Source: Pseudoalteromonas luteoviolacea H33-S
GTDB taxonomy: Bacteria; Pseudomonadota; Gammaproteobacteria; Enterobacterales; Alteromonadaceae
Direction of reading: 5' to 3'
DNA length: 51,611 nt
Assembly: GCF_001625695.1 (NCBI RefSeq)
Contig: NZ_AUXY01000085.1
Coordinates: 1-51,611, forward strand
This document shows, in pieces, positions 45,475 to 51,611 of this stretch. Numbering within the stretch: position 1 is the first letter of the stretch; every line of letters starts with the position of its first letter. A program made the translations under genes and the position numbers. Below the pieces are notes generated by a model that ran no database searches, was not told where the DNA came from, and saw only the letters and a program-made list of their open reading frames with translations.

Positions 45475-45510
45475 TTAAAGCACAAGTTGTATAGTTACAA
45501 CTTATGCTTT
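45475..45510 (-). terminator. Terminator of the collagen-like surface protein gene
   Basis: A 14-bp stem (AAAGCATAAGTTGT with ACAACTTGTGCTTT, one wobble, loop of 6) lies directly past the stop at 45519. The minus-strand tail continues AACTGTTTATTTTT. Confidence 0.75.
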
Positions 45511-45518
45511 GTTTTTAT

Positions 45519-48107
45519 TTATCTCACAAAAATATAGGTCGTTTGCTCAACAGCAAGAGTCGATATATTTGTATCTTTATAGATACTCTTATCATGGGTA
45601 TAAATATTATGATAATTTAGCATTGAATAGTCTAAACCAGTTCCTGAACATCCTGAACTTTCATGCCAAAATAGTCTAAATTGATTTTCTCCAGTTTGAT
45701 TCGGCACACGGCCCAACGTATCAACTAAAGGCATGCAATTTGCGTTTTGCAATTGAGCGACGTCAGCGATAGCGTATACGCCTACATCTCGCATACTCAT
45801 CATCAACTCCTGACTATTCGCCTTCATATATTGCCAATGAGTATCTGGTAGATGGTAGTTGTCATCAAAAGAGGTGATATTGTTTGTTTCCGTAAACAAC
45901 ACATCAAAGTTATTGATGTGATCATATGGTTTATTCGGTACATATCGGATCCCTACTAAAGTCCAACCACCACCTTTTGTTTCCATGTCACAGTACGTAG
46001 TAAAGGGTGCAATATCACCGCTACCATCTGGATCTATTTGGAAAAATCCTGAACCTGATTGCGGGTTTTCAGACTGGATTGTGCGACAACTAGAGCCCTG
46101 AGAATCGATTGGACCTTGCTGTTCAGATTGGACAAAGAACCCATAATATTCCATCTCATCAATTTGAACATAATCACTCGAGCCATGTGTATTTGTAACG
46201 TGTAATCTAAAATGTTTTGCGAACGCGGCATTATTCAAAGTGACGTGCACAGTACCTTGTTCCATTACAATATGTTCATGATCTACGAAATTAATGCCAT
46301 CATCAGAAATTTGAAGTATAACGTCTTTAGGCGTTCTCGGAGAAAACTCAGCATGTTGGGTTGATACTTGGGTTTTAAATCCAGTGACTACCGCTTTTTT
46401 ACCAAAGTTGACCTGCAACCACTCATTGCTATTTGTCGGGGCCAACCAAATACCATTAGTGACAATATTACCTGCGTCAGGGTTCACTTTTGCACCTGGA
46501 TCTGTGTAGTAAAGGTGACCATCAAAAGCGCCCGCCGGGCTAAATTGATTAACCGTACCACTGGCTGTATAACTATGTGGCTGTAATCCATTGCTATATA
46601 TCAGCGCAATATTATCATTTTGGCCCGTTGTGTCACCCGGTATAGTTGGTCTTGACGCATCAAGGTTTTGCATATCACAAAAATACGCTACGGCCACCTC
46701 ACCACCAGGGCCATCTGTGTCAATTTGGTACACACCACTTTTTGCATTTGGATTATTAGACAATACATCCGTACAACTTCTGCCATCACTAGGGAAAACA
46801 TCTTTATTTAGTGTGTTTATCATAGTCAGTAGATGATCATACTTTTGCTTTAATTCTATATATTGAGCATCAGAGTATGCTTTTGTTACTAGGTGATTTG
46901 ACTCGATTGGATCATTTGCAATTGCATTACCAATTACCTCAAGTGCTGCATTTGGAGTGACGGTGCCTACCCCAACGTTGACGTTTGTAGTCACTGCTGA
47001 TGCGCTATCCTGCCAGTGAGATGTGCCTGGTATACCTTGAATCCCCTGAACACCTTGAATACCCTGAAGTCCCTGTGGCCCAGTTAACCCGGTCGCCCCT
47101 ATTGGTCCCTCTGGACCTCTATCCCCTTGAACCCCTTGAGGGCCTTGAATTCCCTGAGGGCCAGCTGTGCCCGTCTCGCCTTGTGATCCTTTAAATTCAT
47201 TCCAAATAGTGCCATCACAAATAAATACGAGACGCTCAATACTGTTATAGTACATTGACCCTTCATGTGCTGAATCGCATATCAGCGGGGCTGTATTCTG
47301 TGGCACTAATCTAAGCGCACTTTCTATTTCAACATTGCCAGTAAATCGATGTTGGAATATATGAGGGAAGCTTGTAGGGTCAGTTGGATCTGTACCTGCT
47401 AAAAATTCATCGAGATTGGACACTTTGTCATTATCAAAATCAAAAGATGAGTCAAGCGGATCATTCGGATTAAGTCCAAAATTGACCTCCCAAGTATCGA
47501 GCATACCATCCTGATCTGAATCAGTGTTTTTTGGTGATATTGTGACAGATACATCATCAAAATCGATAAAGCTTACTTGTGTATCATTATTTTCAAGTAC
47601 CAAAAATAGATTAGCATTTAAATCTGCCAAGTACTGATGTGTCGCGGCGTCGGGTTTAAACTCTACATCTAATTGAGTAAACGTCCCCTTTGTAAGCGAC
47701 GTGTTCGGCGTAATATCCAATGTGTGGTTATCTACACGAAGTCCAATTTTGAAATTGAATGCATCAGCATTTTCTCGCCAACCTAAGTTTAGACGCACTC
47801 TATAGTTTGAGTTCAAATCTAACGGTACACCTAAGTCTTGCATCATCATGGATTGAGATCCAGCAAAACCAATATTGTTGATTTCAGATTCGTTTGAGTA
47901 ATGCGCCAGAGAAGGGTTTAGAATACCAGCGTCACCGGCACCAGAAAAAATCCAGTGATCAGCTGCCATACTTGTCTCTGATTCCATTAACCCCTGCGCG
48001 CTAAAGTCCCCATTTAAAATAAGCTCTTGGGATTGTACTACTGAGCTAGAAACACCAAGCATCATTGCTACCCACTTGGCTACAGACTTTGTTTTCAATT
48101 TTCTCAT
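45519..48107 (-). CDS. Secreted collagen-like protein with discoidin and fibrinogen-like domains
   Basis: The 862-residue protein has a signal peptide (about 1-26). Residues about 27-190 form a beta-sandwich domain with a calcium-type finish. Residues 196-246 are thrombospondin type-3/dockerin-like repeats (TDSDQDGMLDTW, FDFDNDKVSNLDEF). A conserved adaptor at about 275-306 (GSMYYNSIERLVFICDGTIW) precedes 18 uninterrupted Gly-X-Y triplets (308-362). A first SC...SGVYQID module (444-480) is followed by an F5/8-type discoidin domain (about 505-655) and a fibrinogen C-terminal-like module (SCRTIQSENPQSGSGFFQID, YCDMETKGGGWTLV; about 673-862). The mix suggests an extracellular, cell- or glycan-binding adhesin. 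GGAA lies 8 bases before the ATG. Confidence 0.85.
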   Translation of the reverse strand: MRKLKTKSVAKWVAMMLGVSSSVVQSQELILNGDFSAQGLMESETSMAADHWIFSGAGDAGILNPSLAHYSNESEINNIGFAGSQSMMMQDLGVPLDLNSNYRVRLNLGWRENADAFNFKIGLRVDNHTLDITPNTSLTKGTFTQLDVEFKPDAATHQYLADLNANLFLVLENNDTQVSFIDFDDVSVTISPKNTDSDQDGMLDTWEVNFGLNPNDPLDSSFDFDNDKVSNLDEFLAGTDPTDPTSFPHIFQHRFTGNVEIESALRLVPQNTAPLICDSAHEGSMYYNSIERLVFICDGTIWNEFKGSQGETGTAGPQGIQGPQGVQGDRGPEGPIGATGLTGPQGLQGIQGVQGIQGIPGTSHWQDSASAVTTNVNVGVGTVTPNAALEVIGNAIANDPIESNHLVTKAYSDAQYIELKQKYDHLLTMINTLNKDVFPSDGRSCTDVLSNNPNAKSGVYQIDTDGPGGEVAVAYFCDMQNLDASRPTIPGDTTGQNDNIALIYSNGLQPHSYTASGTVNQFSPAGAFDGHLYYTDPGAKVNPDAGNIVTNGIWLAPTNSNEWLQVNFGKKAVVTGFKTQVSTQHAEFSPRTPKDVILQISDDGINFVDHEHIVMEQGTVHVTLNNAAFAKHFRLHVTNTHGSSDYVQIDEMEYYGFFVQSEQQGPIDSQGSSCRTIQSENPQSGSGFFQIDPDGSGDIAPFTTYCDMETKGGGWTLVGIRYVPNKPYDHINNFDVLFTETNNITSFDDNYHLPDTHWQYMKANSQELMMSMRDVGVYAIADVAQLQNANCMPLVDTLGRVPNQTGENQFRLFWHESSGCSGTGLDYSMLNYHNIYTHDKSIYKDTNISTLAVEQTTYIFVR
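47022..47186 (-). repeat. Coding repeat: 18 collagen-type Gly-X-Y triplets
   Basis: In-frame 9-base units encode 18 GXY triplets with many GIQ, GPQ and GVQ repeats. Near-identical units (GIQGVQ runs) make this stretch prone to length change by slippage. Confidence 0.9.
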
Positions 48108-48935
48108 TTATGATTTCCATTTTTATTGGGTATTTTCGCAAGCCTAACACAGAAGATTTTCCGACAAAATTATACAAAATCACGAATTTAACACCGCAAT
48201 CAAAGTGTTTAGGTATTTATAACTTTAAAGAAGTGAGTGAATTTAATATTCTATGGAGATCAGAATGTAAGTCCCTGTGTATTCAAAAAAAACAGCTATG
48301 TGCAACTTTATCTTTCTTTATAGTCTGGTTGACCATGTTTAAAACAATCACACCTAAATAAACCACGACCTATGAAATATCAGCCCTTACTTTCTATCAT
48401 CAAGACAAAAAATAATAGATTCAGACAGTTAAATTAAAACCAGTGAAAATTAAAAACGCAAAAATCAGTCAGGACAAGCAATCTTGATATTTAACTATCG
48501 AGGCTGGTGTAAGGTTTCGTGATTACTTAATATATATCGAAAAAGCGTCTACTACGCTTTGGCGAAGAGTAACTGATATATGAAATTTGATTCAAAACCT
48601 AGCTAAGGTTACAAACCGGACTTTAACCCGAGCGCTCTCCCCTGAAAAGATAGCAACCATTAGCAGCATACCAAACAATCACCAAGCTCACTTCTTCACT
48701 GGATGAGAATCCCTTTAAATCAGACTTAGCGTCTGCTGAAGAAGTTAATACTACGCCCAGTATACGTTCACTTTTAAAGTACGCTTTCAACGCAACTGTT
48801 TGATAGTCATTCTCAAGCCTTTTCGGTATAGGTAGTTTCGCCTAGCTGAAAGCTTCATGAGTCTGATCAAATTGTTAGCTAGCACTTTTAAGAAGAGCAA
48901 TCAGCCTGATATTTTTAACCCGAGTTAATTGCTTA
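48108..48935. other. Long intergenic region with a nested hairpin
   Basis: 828 bases without a convincing gene; a plus-strand ORF (48065-48361) overlaps the start of the collagen-like gene and has no supporting feature. A nested inverted repeat lies at 48532-48581: ATATATC/GATATAT outside and a perfect 7-bp AAAGCGT/ACGCTTT inside. The part near 48840-48890 (GCTAACAA ... GCTAGGC on the minus strand) resembles the ends of a short attC. Confidence 0.45.
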
Positions 48936-49289
48936 CTAGGTAATAGTCGACTCATCCGTTATCAGGCTACAAATATCGTGAAGTTTACTGAAATAAACTA
49001 GTGCCTCTCCATCCAAATATTTCAATATATCTGCAAGTTTAACTTTCGAATCATACAGTATTTGATGATGACCAACTGAGATTTGATTGCCTTCTTTTCG
49101 CATATAGCTGTTAACACAACCGACAGCAATGGAGTCTAGGTATGTAACGCAAACACCATTGACTTCCTTACCACCGTACCCTCTAGGGAATCGTATTGTA
49201 GAAAACTCCATCCATAATTTTGTTAACACTTGCAATCCCGTATTATCTCCAACCAATAAGCGTCGAAAGTAGTTGGCTATTATTGTCAA
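48936..49289 (-). CDS. Hypothetical cassette-type protein
   Basis: The ORF opens at TTG 49289, but the first about 14 codons coincide with an attC-like spacer, so the native start is probably inside. The candidates are TTG near 49235 after GGAG, or ATG at 49211 (MEFSTIRF..., 91 residues). The body has VNGVCVTYLDSIAVGCVNSYMRKEGNQISVGHHQILYDSKVKLADILKYLD. I do not recognise the family. Small size, orientation and flanking spacers fit an integron cassette gene. Confidence 0.45.
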   Translation of the reverse strand: MTIIANYFRRLLVGDNTGLQVLTKLWMEFSTIRFPRGYGGKEVNGVCVTYLDSIAVGCVNSYMRKEGNQISVGHHQILYDSKVKLADILKYLDGEALVYFSKLHDICSLITDESTIT

Positions 49290-49322
49290 CGAACTAAATT
49301 GTTATTCGTCTGAGTTGATTGG
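49245..49322 (-). other. attC-like spacer C
   Basis: The minus strand reads ...AATAACAATTTAGTTCG...AATAGCCAACTACTTTCGACGC...GGTTGG. The ends AATAACAAT and ATTGGTTGG are imperfectly complementary, as R'' and R' of an integron attC would be. The core AGCCAACTACTTT (49266-49278) matches the motif in spacers A and B. Confidence 0.45.
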
Positions 49323-49326
49323 TTTA

Positions 49327-49689
49327 CTAGATATACTTTTCCCAACAGCTGCCGCTTGCAATTCTTTGAGTGTGGCTAAGGTTATTTTTTATAAACTCTA
49401 TTGCTTCAGCTTTGCTTTCAGGTAGAGCAGGATCTTCATGGTAACCACTACCACAGTATCTAAAGCCTGCTTCCCAAAGTAACATTGCTGACTGCCACCT
49501 ATTTTTATCCGATTGTTTTGGTGCGCGAAAGTTGCGACCTAAAAAAGCCATTCTACGACCGCAATTGGGACAATTGTGCACAACCTCTGAATCTGCTTGC
49601 CAAGTGGAGCCCGTATTTGACTCTTTAGTTGCTCGCCTTTTGAAAGCTACTCGACAATCAAAACATGCAAATTTGTAAAGAAATTTCAT
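49327..49689 (-). CDS. Small zinc-ribbon-like hypothetical protein
   Basis: The 120-residue protein has two CxxC knuckles, C9-x2-C12 and C40-P-N-C43, typical of a zinc ribbon. It then has a helix-rich part (SDKNRWQSAMLLWEAGFRYCGSG; ESKAEAIEFIKNNL). I do not recognise the family. Such proteins may bind nucleic acid or protein partners, but none is implied. It sits between two attC-like spacers. Confidence 0.55.
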   Translation of the reverse strand: MKFLYKFACFDCRVAFKRRATKESNTGSTWQADSEVVHNCPNCGRRMAFLGRNFRAPKQSDKNRWQSAMLLWEAGFRYCGSGYHEDPALPESKAEAIEFIKNNLSHTQRIASGSCWEKYI

Positions 49690-49771
49690 GAATACCTATC
49701 GCTAACCATAAATGGTACAAAATAGCAGGCTAAACCAAGCGAAGAATGAGTGCAAGTTGGCTGTTTAGCGC
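49690..49771 (-). other. attC-like spacer A
   Basis: On the minus strand it starts at the stop codon of the upstream gene inside GCGCTAAACAGCC (49763-49771) and ends near GGTTAGCG (49700-49707). In between it has TTCGCTTGGTTTAGCC and the core AGCCTGCTATTTT (49719-49731). Overlap with the upstream stop and the paired GCTAAAC/GTTTAGC are as in cassette recombination sites. Degenerate, about 72 bases. Confidence 0.5.
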
Positions 49772-50187
49772 CCGCTGCTTTTGCTTGTTAGTGCTCTAAG
49801 TTTATCCAAAGCCAATTCCCTAACAACTTGCCAAGAGTCATTACTTAGTACCTGCAAAACCGCCACGGTCACTTTTCTATTATTTACAAGCGCATGCCTA
49901 ACAGACTCATCTTCATCTTTTGCTAAATGCAGCATAAGTGATTCGGGTATTTTCCTTTTACGAGCTACCATTGCTCGGACTTTTGGGTCATTCTCTACTG
50001 CCAGCTTTTCAAGTATTGCAACTGGTACAGTTTTGTTGTGCGCTACCCAAACGGCTAAGTCTGGATACTTCACGAGAACCTCTTCCCATATTTTCATAGG
50101 CGCCTCGTCATGAGCGGCGCGAAAATATTCGTCTTGAGCTTCGCTTTCTCTAAGCCTTTTGAATTCTTCAGCTGACTCTATCATCAT
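49765..50187 (-). CDS. Small HEAT-like/LRV-repeat protein
   Basis: The 140-residue protein is built of about five short two-helix repeats with the pattern VAxNxxxPxxxLxxLAxDxDxxVR: VWVAHNKTVPVAILEKLAVENDPKVRAMVARKRKIPESLMLHLAKDEDESVRHALVNNRK. This is the leucine-rich-repeat-variant/HEAT-like solenoid, normally a protein-binding scaffold. The first 35 residues form an acidic helical cap. No partner is evident. A Met-Met start offers two positions. Confidence 0.7.
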   Translation of the reverse strand: MMIESAEEFKRLRESEAQDEYFRAAHDEAPMKIWEEVLVKYPDLAVWVAHNKTVPVAILEKLAVENDPKVRAMVARKRKIPESLMLHLAKDEDESVRHALVNNRKVTVAVLQVLSNDSWQVVRELALDKLRALTSKSSGR

Positions 50188-50192
50188 ATACT

Positions 50193-50290
50193 GTCCTAAA
50201 GCTCACCAAACTGGCAAAATAACTGGCTTAAGTTAGCACGACGTAGGAGAACAAGCCAAGTATTTCGAGCCATTGGTTTGTAAGCATATT
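50193..50290 (-). other. attC-like spacer B
   Basis: On the minus strand the left end GCTTACAAACCAATGG and right end CCAGTTTGGTGAGCTTTAGGAC are imperfectly complementary. The core AGCCAGTTATTTT (50216-50228) matches spacers A and C. Its length, about 98 bases, is typical of chromosomal-integron attC sites. Confidence 0.5.
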
Positions 50291-50295
50291 ATGTT

Positions 50296-50577
50296 TTATT
50301 TAGACCAAACAACTCGCGTAACTTTGCACGATTTTTTGTCAATTACATCTCTCGGATATTCTTTAGGCTGTGCTTTAAATACTTGCTGCTTTCTCAAAAA
50401 AAGCCAAATACCATCGTGCTCTTCAATTGTGAAAATCCCTTTGTGATGCTTATATTCAGGAGACTTTTCATAAATAGCGCTAAATCCATTTCAAACAGCC
50501 GCATCTTTATCACACGCTTGACTAAAAATAGGTATAACGATAAAAGCTAATATTAAAAACTTAGTATTTTTACACAT
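50296..50577 (-). pseudogene. Small secreted protein gene interrupted by an in-frame TGA
   Basis: From ATG 50577 the frame encodes a signal peptide (MCKNTKFLILAFIVIPIFSQA, C...) and stops at TGA 50491-50493. The same frame then stays open for 64 more codons (NGFSAIYEKSPEYKHHKG...) to TAA 50296, with protein-like composition. A change of TGG to TGA would explain it. The pre-mutation product would be 93 residues. Selenocysteine or readthrough is not suggested by the context. The native start is uncertain because another Met lies at 50649, inside the upstream gene. Confidence 0.65.
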
Positions 50578-50582
50578 ACAAA

Positions 50583-50643
50583 CTAACAATATTATACATG
50601 CCCGTTGTAGTATGTTTGTGTCAGTTGAGATTGGCTTTGTTAA
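50583..50643 (-). other. attC-like spacer F
   Basis: About 61 bases on the minus strand with TTAACAA (overlapping the upstream stop TAA) at one end and TTGTTAG at the other, forming an inverted pair. This is the R''/R' layout of a short integron attC. The centre lacks the AGCC core seen in spacers A, B and C. Confidence 0.4.
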
Positions 50644-51029
50644 TGCCATGGTAATTTTATTACTTGTTTCGGTTGGACTGGGATAAGACAATGACACTCT
50701 AGTTCAGGTTCAAAGTACACTTCATAGGTAATTAAGCCAACTGCGACAAACGGTAAAATAATAAACCAAGCACAAAATAGGAATGCAATTAGATCATCTC
50801 TAACTTTTTTTAACTTTGAACGCTCATCTAAATTAAGCTTTTCGTTATAGCACTCTTTATTTTCCAAGTTTATTATTACGTTCTCTGTACAAGAGTAATG
50901 ACATTCTACGGTGCAAGAATCATTTAAAGCTTGTTCAATAGCGCACTTTAACTTTTCTAGACCCTCTCTATTCCCAGTGAGCGGTTCGCCTGCGAAAAAA
51001 TCACTATTAATCCATGGTTCTTTACTCAT
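50640..51029 (-). CDS. Hypothetical single-helix membrane protein, cysteine-rich
   Basis: The 129-residue protein has a polar N-terminal part with a run of cysteines (CAIEQALNDSCTVECHYSC...C), one membrane helix at about residues 80-102 (LIAFLFCAWFIILPFVAVGLI) and a short tail with CHC. I do not recognise it. It starts 9 bases after the upstream lipoprotein gene with AAGGAAGTT before its ATG, so these two genes form one unit. Confidence 0.55.
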   Translation of the reverse strand: MSKEPWINSDFFAGEPLTGNREGLEKLKCAIEQALNDSCTVECHYSCTENVIINLENKECYNEKLNLDERSKLKKVRDDLIAFLFCAWFIILPFVAVGLITYEVYFEPELECHCLIPVQPKQVIKLPWH

Positions 51030-51038
51030 AACTTCCTT

Positions 51039-51482
51039 CTAGTTTACTGACGCCCCTCGCTTAATCGGCTTGTAAGGTGTTTTGTAGCCAACTTCTCCAT
51101 GCGAGATACCAATAATTTTAAAGTATCCATTTTCTTTAATAAGATAGTAAGACAAATGAACGTAGTCGTCTTTAACGTCTAGTTCAACTAAATAAACGAT
51201 CTTATTTCTTACTTTAAAATTATGCCTGAAATTAACACTTATTCTGTAAGGCTTATCGTATTCATAAACATTTGACCAATTCAATATCCATTTATACTCA
51301 TCATTATTTATACAACTAAAGTCTGAACACTTTTTGATATAATTGATTATTTCCCGTGTAGAATCAATAGGTATTGTAGATTCGACTTTTACTCCAGAAT
51401 AGACTCTGTACTTTGAATCGGGCTGGTAAGTTGAACAAGCAACCAAGTTAAGAGTAAAAATAAAAACGATTGTTCTAAACAT
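51039..51482 (-). CDS. Hypothetical lipoprotein
   Basis: The frame is open from 51551, but the first 22 codons lie in an attC-like spacer. The Met-Met pair at 51485/51482 with AGGT upstream gives a proper lipoprotein signal MFRTIVFIFTLNLVACSTY with the lipobox LVAC (about 147 residues). The mature part is beta-rich (YRVYSGVKVESTIPIDS, YLVELDVKDDYVHLSYYLI). Family unrecognised. It is likely the first gene of a two-gene cassette with 50640-51029. Confidence 0.6.
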   Translation of the reverse strand: MFRTIVFIFTLNLVACSTYQPDSKYRVYSGVKVESTIPIDSTREIINYIKKCSDFSCINNDEYKWILNWSNVYEYDKPYRISVNFRHNFKVRNKIVYLVELDVKDDYVHLSYYLIKENGYFKIIGISHGEVGYKTPYKPIKRGASVN

Positions 51483-51488
51483 CATTAC

Positions 51489-51587
51489 ACCTAGCGCCAT
51501 AAAAAACATCTTCGTAGGAAATACTAAAACCGATTCAAGCGAAAATCCCAAACGTTGTGAACGCTGCTTTAGCTGTTTGTTATCTGT
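51489..51587 (-). other. attC-like spacer E
   Basis: The minus strand runs CAGATAACAAACAGC ... CAACGTTTGGGATTTTCGCTTG ... TTTATGGCGCTAGGTG, then the gene start ATGATG. Order and wording resemble Vibrio-type attC repeats: TAACAAAC at the left, CGTTAGG-like GCTAGGT at the right, with the next gene beginning at once. About 99 bases. Confidence 0.5.
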
Positions 51588-51611
51588 AAAAGGCCTTGTT
51601 TCCTAAATATT

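Noticed and set aside
47022..47186. Short regular repeats that could look like CRISPR or satellite DNA
   Set aside because: They are 9-base in-frame units coding Gly-X-Y triplets inside a long ORF.
48065..48361. 98-codon plus-strand ORF at the collagen-like gene start
   Set aside because: It overlaps the signal-peptide region of a well-supported gene and has no ribosome site or recognisable domain.
50491..50493. TGA read as selenocysteine
   Set aside because: No Sec-type catalytic context (V-stop-N-G-F) and no evident SECIS hairpin; a nonsense change from TGG is simpler.

Overview
The window is a stretch of a low-GC marine gammaproteobacterial chromosome, almost certainly Pseudoalteromonas and most likely P. 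luteoviolacea or a close relative. The main reason is a GoxB/GoxA pair (38356-41969). The 816-residue GoxA-like protein carries His583, Asp678, Cys682, Trp697, Tyr766, His767 and Phe316 at exactly the residue numbers I recall for the glycine oxidase PlGoxA of P. luteoviolacea. The mix of MCP, GNAT, VOC, M14 peptidase and haloperoxidase genes also fits that genus. No rRNA, tRNA or CRISPR array was seen.

Layout. 1-7.9 kb: a secreted hypothetical, a secreted vanadium-haloperoxidase-like protein with an altered active-site motif, PhzF and PPOX-family enzymes, a free-standing mini FliF-like membrane protein, then VOC, GNAT, MazG and CPBP genes. 8-14.6 kb: a HisC-type aminotransferase, a large exported M14 carboxypeptidase, a DUF2237 protein and a chemoreceptor. 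14.8-22.2 kb is an accessory island. It holds three tandem paralogues of a pentapeptide-repeat protein with a membrane C-terminus (the middle copy is broken by an in-frame TAA) and a DUF6161-like gene split by a 1238-bp IS3-family element. The element has 25-bp inverted ends and a CTT target duplication, and removing it restores a 442-codon frame exactly.

22.6-34 kb: three GNATs and a VOC protein, a giant lipoprotein with Ig-like, InlB-like and leucine-rich repeats, a fourth GNAT in this stretch (the fifth in the window), MetY, 3-methyladenine glycosylase and a YciI protein. 34.2-42 kb: two consecutive LodA/LodB-type quinoprotein modules on the minus strand. One is the probable glycine oxidase GoxA/GoxB. 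The other is a divergent LodA-like protein with its own flavoprotein, lacking the Tyr-His pair of GoxA, so its substrate is unknown. These enzymes release H2O2 and are known as antibacterial factors in this genus.

42.5-48.1 kb: an SDR enzyme, small hypotheticals and a secreted collagen-like/discoidin/fibrinogen-like protein. 48.9-51.6 kb: small unrelated minus-strand genes separated by spacers that look like degenerate integron attC sites. Three spacers share the coding-strand motif AGCC-W-R-Y-TA-Y-TTT, and several sites overlap the upstream stop codon. I read this as an integron cassette remnant without a visible integrase. One of its genes is interrupted by an in-frame TGA.
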